64,000 bases of DNA from Streptomyces sp. XM4193 (GTDB lineage: Bacteria > Actinomycetota > Actinomycetes > Streptomycetales > Streptomycetaceae). The notes beneath the pieces were generated by a model, which had not been told where the DNA came from, made no database searches, and saw only the letters and a program-made list of their open reading frames with translations. Each line of letters opens with the position of its first letter. The stretch's first letter is position 1. The stretch spans positions 186,001 to 250,000 of the forward strand of contig NZ_JALLGK010000005.1 in the NCBI RefSeq assembly GCF_023072595.1, written 5' to 3'. Position numbers and translations under genes: made by a program. Below are positions 58,740 to 64,000 of this stretch, in pieces.

Positions 58740-58774
58740 AGGCGAACGACCCCGGGGTGCGGGGTCGTTCGCCT
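58740..58774 (-). terminator. terminator of the lipoprotein gene
   Basis: Perfect 14-bp stem (58740-58753 with 58761-58774), 7-base loop, 17 bases after the stop of the lipoprotein gene. It isolates the lipoprotein transcript from glgE. Confidence 0.8.
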
Positions 58775-58791
58775 CGGCCGCGGTGGGTCGG

Positions 58792-59445
58792 TCAGTCCTC
58801 GACCTTCCAGACCACCGGCTGCTCGCGGAAGTTGCTCTGGTACGCCACGTTGGCGGCCTTCTCGCTCTTGCCGACGAGGAAGACCCGGCAGCTGGTGAAG
58901 TCCTCGCCCTTGGCCAGTTGCTGCGGCCGGTTGTTGACGCACTGCGCGACATCGTCGTCGGTGGTGAAGATGCGGTCCGCCTCCTCGCCGCGGCCGTCCC
59001 GGAGCTTGGGAGTCACCCCCAGGGAGGGGACGCGCGGTGCGTCGCCGTCCACGTACCGGTAGTTGACGGTGACGTAGTACGGCACCATCTCGCGCTCCTT
59101 GCCGTCCAGGCGCACGTCCTCCAGATCGGCGACGTCGCCCTTGACGACCGTCCTGGTGGTCACCTCCATCGTGGTCTTGGAGGTGCCCGAGTCGTGGGTG
59201 ACCAGCGTCGTCTCGCCGAGCTTCAGCGTCTTGCCGAGGTCGGCGTCGACCTCCTTCTCGGGGGTCTCGGAGGCTTCGGGCTGCTCCGGCTCCTCCGACT
59301 TCTCCGGCTGGTCGGGCTGCTCCGGCTGGTCGGAGGCGGGCGGCTTGGCCGGTGTGTCCGCCTCCGCCCCCGGGTCCTCGCAGGCGGTCGACAGGGCCGC
59401 CACTGCGGCGACGGATACGAGTGCGGCGATGGGCCGGATGCGCAT
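58792..59445 (-). CDS. secreted lipoprotein of unknown function
   Basis: 217 aa. Lipobox LSTAC with C22 as acylation site, then a Pro/Glu/Gln/Lys-rich linker (about 30-65, repeats like PEQPDQPEK) and a beta-rich C-terminal domain (LGETTLVTHDSGTSKTTMEVTT... PYYVTVNYRYVDGD) with cysteines in VAQCVNN and FTSCRVF that may be disulphide-bonded. The fold resembles DUF4352/Telomeric-repeat-like immunoprotective lipoprotein domains; not certain. GGGGGA ribosome binding site. Located between glgE and divergent glgP, which may be coincidental. Confidence 0.85.
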   Translation of the reverse strand: MRIRPIAALVSVAAVAALSTACEDPGAEADTPAKPPASDQPEQPDQPEKSEEPEQPEASETPEKEVDADLGKTLKLGETTLVTHDSGTSKTTMEVTTRTVVKGDVADLEDVRLDGKEREMVPYYVTVNYRYVDGDAPRVPSLGVTPKLRDGRGEEADRIFTTDDDVAQCVNNRPQQLAKGEDFTSCRVFLVGKSEKAANVAYQSNFREQPVVWKVED

Positions 59446-59721
59446 GGTGTTCCCCCGTGAGATGTGGCATTGGTGCGACTCGTGCGCGGGAGTGCTCGCG
59501 GAGCGGTCCCGGCGCGCAGACATCATCATCCGACCTGTAGACCCCGATCCATGGCCCAAGGTTGTCTGGTACAGCTCTGAGACACCGCTGTTGCCGGGCA
59601 ACGGGCCCGTTTCCAGGGCGAGATGAGCGGCCTGCGGCACCGATCCCGTACGGCGGAGCAGCGCTGTGCCTCCACCGAGTGAAGTAGTACGAAACGCACC
59701 AGACCCGCGTGAACCGGAAGA

Positions 59722-62301
59722 ATGCGCCGTTACCTTCGAGGAGTGAAGGCCATTCGTCGTTTCTCCGTGCGTCCCGTACTTCCCGAACCGCTTCGACCGC
59801 TGGGCGAGCTGGCGCGCAACCTGCGCTGGTCCTGGCACAGCGGCAGCCGCGACCTCTTCCGTCACGCCGACCCCCAGGGGTGGCAGGCCGCCCAGGGCGA
59901 CCCCCAGCGGCTGCTCGGCTCCCTTTCGGTGTCCCGCCTGACGGCCCTCGCCCACGACCGCGGCTTCCTGCGCCGACTGGAGGTGGCCTCCGGCGATCTG
60001 CGCGACTATCTGACCGAGCCCCGCTGGTACCAGCGCAGCGTCGCCGAAGGCGCCGAACTCCCCGCCGCCGTCGCCTACTTCTCGCCCGAGTTCGGCATCG
60101 CCGGCGCCCTGCCGCAGTACTCGGGGGGCCTGGGCATCCTCGCCGGCGACCACCTCAAGGCAGCCAGCGACCTCGGGCTGCCGCTGATCGGTGTCGGCCT
60201 GCTCTACCGGCACGGGTACTTCTGCCAGTCGCTCTCCCGCGACGGCTGGCAGCAGGAGCGCTACCCGGTCCTGGACCCCGACGAGCTGCCGCTGTCCCCG
60301 CTGCGGGAGGCCGACGGCACCGACGTCGAGGTGAGCCTCGCGCTCCCCGGCGGCCGTACGATGCGCGCCAGGATCTGGCAGGCCCAGGTCGGCCGGGTGC
60401 CGCTGCTGCTGCTGGACTCTGACGTCGTGCACAACGACGCCGCCGAGCGCGACGTCACCGACCGCCTCTACGGCGGCGGGCGCGAACAGCGGCTGCTCCA
60501 GGAGATGCTGCTCGGCATCGGCGGCGTGCGCGCGGTGCGCGCGTACTGCCGCATCACCGGGCACGCGGAGCCGGAGGTCTTCCACACCAACGAGGGCCAC
60601 GCCGGCTTCCTCGGGCTGGAGCGCATCCAGGAACTGATCCGCCGGGGCAGCGACTTCGACGGGGCGCTGGAGGCCGTGCGGGGCGGCACCGTCTTCACCA
60701 CCCACACCCCGGTGCCCGCCGGCATCGACCGCTTCGACCGGGAGCTGATCGACCGGCACTTCGGGGACGACGGCGAGCTGCCCGACATCACCGCCGAACA
60801 GGTGCTGAGCCTGGGCACCGAGGACGACCCGGAGACCGCCGGACTGTTCAACATGGCCGTCATGGGGCTGCGCCTGGCCCAGCGCGCCAACGGGGTCTCC
60901 ACGCTGCACGGCGCCGTCAGCCGGCAGATGTTCGCCGGGCTGTGGCCGGGCTTCGACGCCGCCGAGGTGCCCATCACCTCGATCACCAACGGTGTGCACG
61001 CCCCCACCTGGGTCGCCCCCGAACTCGCGGCCCACACCGGCCCGTTGCCCGACAACAGGCTGTGGGAGCTGCGTCGCACGCTGCGCGAGCAGCTGGTCCA
61101 GGACGTGCGCGAGCGGCTGCACAGCTCCTGGCGCTCCCGCGGTGCGGCCGACGCCGAACTCGGCTGGATCGACAATGTGCTCGACCCCGACATCCTGACC
61201 GTCGGCTTCGCGCGCCGCGTCCCGTCCTACAAGCGGCTGACGCTGATGCTGCACGACCGCGAGCGGCTGATGGAGCTGCTGCTCCACCCCGAGCGCCCGG
61301 TGCAGCTGGTCGTCGCGGGCAAGGCGCATCCGGCCGACGACGGCGGCAAGAAGCTCATCCAGGAGCTGGTGCGCTTCACCGACGACCCGAGGGTGCGGCA
61401 CCGCATCGTCTTCCTGCCGGACTACGGGATGCGGATGGCGCAGAAGCTCTACGCCGGCTGCGACGTGTGGCTGAACAACCCGCTCCGCCCGCTGGAGGCC
61501 TGCGGCACCAGCGGGATGAAGGCGGCGCTCAACGGCTGTCTCAACCTCTCCGTCCTCGACGGCTGGTGGGACGAGTGGTACGACCCGGACTTCGGCTGGG
61601 CGATCCCCAGCGCGGACGGTTCGGCCGCCGGTGACGACCGCCGGGACGCCATCGAGGCCGCCGCGCTCTACGACATGCTGGAGGCGCAGGTCGCGCCCTG
61701 CTTCTACGAACGCCCCCAGCGCTGGCTGGAGATGATCCGCCAGACCCGGGAGCGCCTCGGGCCCAAGGTGCTCGCCGACCGGATGGTGCGCGAGTACGCC
61801 GAGACGCTGTACGCCCCGGCCGCCCGCTCCCACCGCGAGCTCGACAGCACCGCCGCCCGTGAGCTGGCGCGGTGGAAGTCGGTCGTACGGGCGCAGTGGC
61901 CGAGCGTGCGGGTGGGCCACGTCGAGGCGCAGGGCCCGGGCGAGGACGGCATGGAGCCCGGTCCGGAGCTGGGCGCCTCGCTCTCGCTGCGGGTGCAGGT
62001 CTCCCTCGGCGAGCTCCAGCCCGCCGACGTGGAGGTGCAGGCGGTCGCCGGCCGGGTGGACGCCTCGGACGACATCGCCGACCCGGTGCGGGTGCCGCTG
62101 AAGCCGGTCGGCGGCGCGGACCTCGCGGGCAACTGGACGTACGAGGGGCCGTTGGCGCTGGACCGCACCGGCCCCTTCGGCTACACCGTCCGCGTTCTGC
62201 CCTCGCACCGACTCCTCGCCCACGGCGCCGAGTTGGGGCTCGCGGCGGGCCCGCAGGAGGTGTCGGCCCGGGACGAGGTCGCCGAGGTGGTGACGCCGTA
62301 G
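59722..62301 (+). CDS. glgP: alpha-glucan phosphorylase
   Basis: 859 aa. GT35 of the actinobacterial/thermophile type. Motifs: AYFSPEFGIAGALPQYSGGLGILAGDHLKAAS, FHTNEGHAGF, FTTHTPVPAGIDRF, ITNGVHAPTW, SYKRLTLM and EACGTSGMKAALNG (PLP-phosphate and glucose site; the Schiff-base Lys lies in this C-terminal half). Releases glucose-1-phosphate from alpha-1,4-glucan ends, degrading the polymer made by the divergent glgE cluster. The start could also be GTG 59743 (VKAIRRFSVRP), the usual N-terminus of homologues; neither has an ideal ribosome binding site. Confidence 0.94.
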   Translation: MRRYLRGVKAIRRFSVRPVLPEPLRPLGELARNLRWSWHSGSRDLFRHADPQGWQAAQGDPQRLLGSLSVSRLTALAHDRGFLRRLEVASGDLRDYLTEPRWYQRSVAEGAELPAAVAYFSPEFGIAGALPQYSGGLGILAGDHLKAASDLGLPLIGVGLLYRHGYFCQSLSRDGWQQERYPVLDPDELPLSPLREADGTDVEVSLALPGGRTMRARIWQAQVGRVPLLLLDSDVVHNDAAERDVTDRLYGGGREQRLLQEMLLGIGGVRAVRAYCRITGHAEPEVFHTNEGHAGFLGLERIQELIRRGSDFDGALEAVRGGTVFTTHTPVPAGIDRFDRELIDRHFGDDGELPDITAEQVLSLGTEDDPETAGLFNMAVMGLRLAQRANGVSTLHGAVSRQMFAGLWPGFDAAEVPITSITNGVHAPTWVAPELAAHTGPLPDNRLWELRRTLREQLVQDVRERLHSSWRSRGAADAELGWIDNVLDPDILTVGFARRVPSYKRLTLMLHDRERLMELLLHPERPVQLVVAGKAHPADDGGKKLIQELVRFTDDPRVRHRIVFLPDYGMRMAQKLYAGCDVWLNNPLRPLEACGTSGMKAALNGCLNLSVLDGWWDEWYDPDFGWAIPSADGSAAGDDRRDAIEAAALYDMLEAQVAPCFYERPQRWLEMIRQTRERLGPKVLADRMVREYAETLYAPAARSHRELDSTAARELARWKSVVRAQWPSVRVGHVEAQGPGEDGMEPGPELGASLSLRVQVSLGELQPADVEVQAVAGRVDASDDIADPVRVPLKPVGGADLAGNWTYEGPLALDRTGPFGYTVRVLPSHRLLAHGAELGLAAGPQEVSARDEVAEVVTP

Positions 62302-62321
62302 CGCCGGACGTCCCGCAGCCG

Positions 62322-62363
62322 AGCGGGGCCCGGCCACCGTGGTGTCGGTGGTCGGGCCCCGCT
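62322..62363 (+). terminator. glgP terminator
   Basis: 18-bp stem with one G-U pair (62322-62339 with 62346-62363), 6-base loop, 20 bases after the glgP stop. Convergent with the metalloprotease gene, so it may act both ways. Confidence 0.8.
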
Positions 62364-62380
62364 GCTGTGCTGCTGTGCTG

Positions 62381-62489
62381 CTCTGCCGAGCCGTGGTGCT
62401 GCTCAGCTGTGCTGCTGTGGTGCTCTGCCGAGCCGTGGTGCTGCTCAGCCGTGGTGCTGTGGTGCTGCCGAGCCGTGGTGCCGCTCAGG
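62381..62489. repeat. about three copies of a ~42-bp GCTG-rich repeat
   Basis: A 27-base core recurs at 62381-62407 and 62423-62449 (42 bp apart), with a diverged third copy at 62465-62489. Intergenic, between the glgP terminator and the metalloprotease stop; internally rich in GTGCTG/GCTG units. Confidence 0.75.
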
Positions 62490-62501
62490 CGTGTTGCCGG
62501 A

Positions 62502-64000
62502 TCAGCCGTTGACGTTGACTCCGGCCCAGGCGGCCTCCACGGCGGTGACCTCGGCGCTGTCCGCGCCGTAGAGGTCGGTGGCGGCGGCGACGGTGGCCCG
62601 GCGCGCGTCCGCGTAGTCCGTGGTGGAGGTCATCTGCTCGGTGAGGGCCTTGAACCAGATGTCCGCGGCCTTCTCGATGCCGATGCCCTCCAGCGTCGAG
62701 CCGTCGGAGGTCGGCGAGTTGTACTTGACGCCGTTGATCTCCTTCTCGCCGCTGCCCTCGGCCAGCAGGTAGAAGAAGTGGTTGCCGATGCCCGAGGAGT
62801 AGTGGACGTCGACGTCACCGGCGCCCTCCTCCCAGAAGTCCAGGGACTTTCCGTCCTTGGAGGGCTCGTCCATGTAGCGCAGCGGGGTGCCGTCGCCGTT
62901 GATGTCGATCATCTCGCCGACCATGTAGTCGGCCACGTCGGTCTCGCTGTTGACGTGGAACTCCACCGCGGCGGCGAAGATGTCCGAGGTGGCCTCGTTC
63001 AGACCGCCGGACTCGCCCTGGTAGACCAGGCCCGCGGTGGCGGAGGTGACGCCGTGGGTCATCTCGTGCGCCGCGACGTCCGTCGAGGTGAGCGGCTTCT
63101 CGTTGTTCTCGCCGTCGCCGTAGGTCATGCAGAAGCAGGCGTCGGACCAGAAGGCGTTGACGTAGTTGTCGCCGTAGTGGACGCGGGTCAGGGCGCCCTC
63201 GCCGTCACCGCGGATGCCGTCGCGGCCGTGGACGTCCTTGAAGTAGTCCCAGGTGGCGGCGGTGCCGAAGTGCGCGTCGACGGCGGCGGTCTCGCGGTTG
63301 GCGGGTGTGCCGTCGCCCCAGACGTCGGAGTCGTTGGTGAAGAGCTCGCCGTCACCGGACTGGCCGTTGTTGAGGTCGGTGGTACGGCCGCCGCCGCGCT
63401 CGCCGTCGGTCAGCGTGAACTTGCCGTCGGCCTCGGTGGTGCCGAGCTCCACCTCGCCGCTGTACTGGCCGGTCCCGGTGCCCTTGTGGATGCCCTGGTA
63501 CTCGAAGAGCTTCTTGCCGGTCTTGGCGTCGGTGAAGACGTGCAGCTCGTTGGGGGTGCCGTCCTTCTGGACGCCGCCGTTGACGGTCTCCCAGGCGAGC
63601 ACCGGCTTGCCCTTGACGGCCAGTACGACCTGGCGCGGCGCCTCGCTGCCCTTGGCGGCGGACTTCTTCGGCTTGTGCGCGGCGACGGCGGCGTCGGTGT
63701 CGACGGCTATCTTCGCGTCGTTGGCCTTGGTGACGCGCTCGGTGTCGCCGCCCTTGCTCTTCTGGACGACCAGGTCGCCGCCGATGACCGGCAGACCGTC
63801 GTAGGTGCGCTCGTAACGGGTGTGGGTGTCCCCGTTGTTGTTCTTGATGACGCTGCGGACCTCCAGCGCCTCCTTGGAGCCGAGCTTGAGCTCCTTGGCG
63901 ACGGCCTTCTTCGCCGCGGGGGCGTCGGCGGCCTTCACCAGGCTGAGGTAGTCGCCGGCCGAAAGGCTGGCGGGCAGCGCGCCCTTGGCGTCGGACGGTG
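62502..64000 (-). CDS. M4-family (thermolysin-like) neutral zinc metalloprotease, 5' end outside window
   Basis: Partial: at least 499 codons; the frame is still open at the window edge, so the signal peptide and real start are missing. Visible are the FTP/PepSY propeptide (ALEVRSVIKNNNGDTHTRYERTYDGLPVIGGDLVV), then the M4 domain with zinc motif HEMTH (in VAAHEMTHGVTSA), the GGLNEATSDIF glutamate ligand, and the substrate His near the C-terminus (GDVDVHYSSGIGNHFF). Secreted protease maturing by cleavage of the propeptide. The sequence ends VNVNG with no extra C-terminal domain. Confidence 0.94.
   Translation of the reverse strand, partial: PSDAKGALPASLSAGDYLSLVKAADAPAAKKAVAKELKLGSKEALEVRSVIKNNNGDTHTRYERTYDGLPVIGGDLVVQKSKGGDTERVTKANDAKIAVDTDAAVAAHKPKKSAAKGSEAPRQVVLAVKGKPVLAWETVNGGVQKDGTPNELHVFTDAKTGKKLFEYQGIHKGTGTGQYSGEVELGTTEADGKFTLTDGERGGGRTTDLNNGQSGDGELFTNDSDVWGDGTPANRETAAVDAHFGTAATWDYFKDVHGRDGIRGDGEGALTRVHYGDNYVNAFWSDACFCMTYGDGENNEKPLTSTDVAAHEMTHGVTSATAGLVYQGESGGLNEATSDIFAAAVEFHVNSETDVADYMVGEMIDINGDGTPLRYMDEPSKDGKSLDFWEEGAGDVDVHYSSGIGNHFFYLLAEGSGEKEINGVKYNSPTSDGSTLEGIGIEKAADIWFKALTEQMTSTTDYADARRATVAAATDLYGADSAEVTAVEAAWAGVNVNG

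Noticed and set aside
58792..62337. Minus-strand frame of 1181 codons spanning glgP and the lipoprotein gene
   Set aside because: Opposite glgP it encodes a His/Val/Gly-rich shadow. Only its last 217 codons, starting at a lipobox signal peptide, are a real gene.
1..64000. tRNA or rRNA genes, insertion sequences, prophage or integration sites
   Set aside because: Read through for cloverleaf-like segments, transposase or integrase motifs and terminal repeats; none found. The window reads as core chromosome.

Overview
The window is high-GC actinobacterial chromosome, almost certainly Streptomyces. The evidence is very strong third-position G/C, the tip-growth coiled-coil genes scy and filP, a complete GlgE-type alpha-glucan cluster, isobutyryl-CoA mutase, several Streptomyces-restricted membrane or secreted families, and many genes starting directly at a predicted transcription start. 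From memory, the gene order closely follows the S. coelicolor core around filP/scy (SCO5396-5397) to glgP and the adjacent metalloprotease. I see no rRNA, tRNA, CRISPR array, insertion sequence, prophage or attachment site.

Layout. (1) 0.2-7.3 kb: a conserved hypothetical, a luciferase-like flavin monooxygenase, a small Zn-ribbon-like protein, and two tandem ABC export modules, the first with long Gln/Pro-rich tails. (2) 7.5-12.5 kb: polarity and cytoskeletal genes filP and scy with a small filP-like gene between them. (3) 12.8-15.9 kb: methylmalonyl-CoA epimerase, thiolase and the G-protein chaperone meaB, functionally linked to icmA (28.8 kb). (4) 16.0-19.1 kb: a secreted Asp-rich PepSY protein divergent from an OmpR-type two-component system, with three CCTGAAG boxes between them. 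(5) 19.3-28.6 kb: MarR and HxlR regulators, an alpha/beta hydrolase, a three-gene AIM24 operon, a DUF3817 membrane protein, a cslA-glxA pair (cellulose-synthase-like enzyme and copper radical oxidase), another MarR and a second DUF3817 gene. (6) 30.6-34.0 kb: AraC plus VOC pair, TetR, and a thioredoxin-TPR co-chaperone. (7) 34.8-37.4 kb: a three-gene operon of secreted DUF6230 protein, DUF6114 membrane protein and a large secreted acidic E/K-rich protein. (8) 37.5-43.7 kb: central carbon genes pyk, ackA, pta and divergent pfkA. (9) 43.8-47.9 kb: an XRE regulator and a sugar ABC importer without its own ATPase. (10) 48.2-50.4 kb: secreted endonuclease I, a small XRE regulator, a possible small RNA, and dodecin. 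(11) 50.6-62.3 kb: glgB, pep2, treS, glgE, a lipoprotein and divergent glgP. (12) the 3' part of an M4 metalloprotease, cut by the window end.

How they fit together: Scy and FilP organise the hyphal tip, where CslA and GlxA are known in other Streptomyces to make and modify a glucan. IcmA, MeaB, epimerase and thiolase interconvert short-chain acyl-CoAs. Pfk, Pyk, Pta and AckA carry glycolytic and overflow flux. TreS, Pep2, GlgE, GlgB and GlgP cycle trehalose, maltose-1-phosphate and branched alpha-glucan. Functions given are family assignments from the translated sequence; no similarity search was run.
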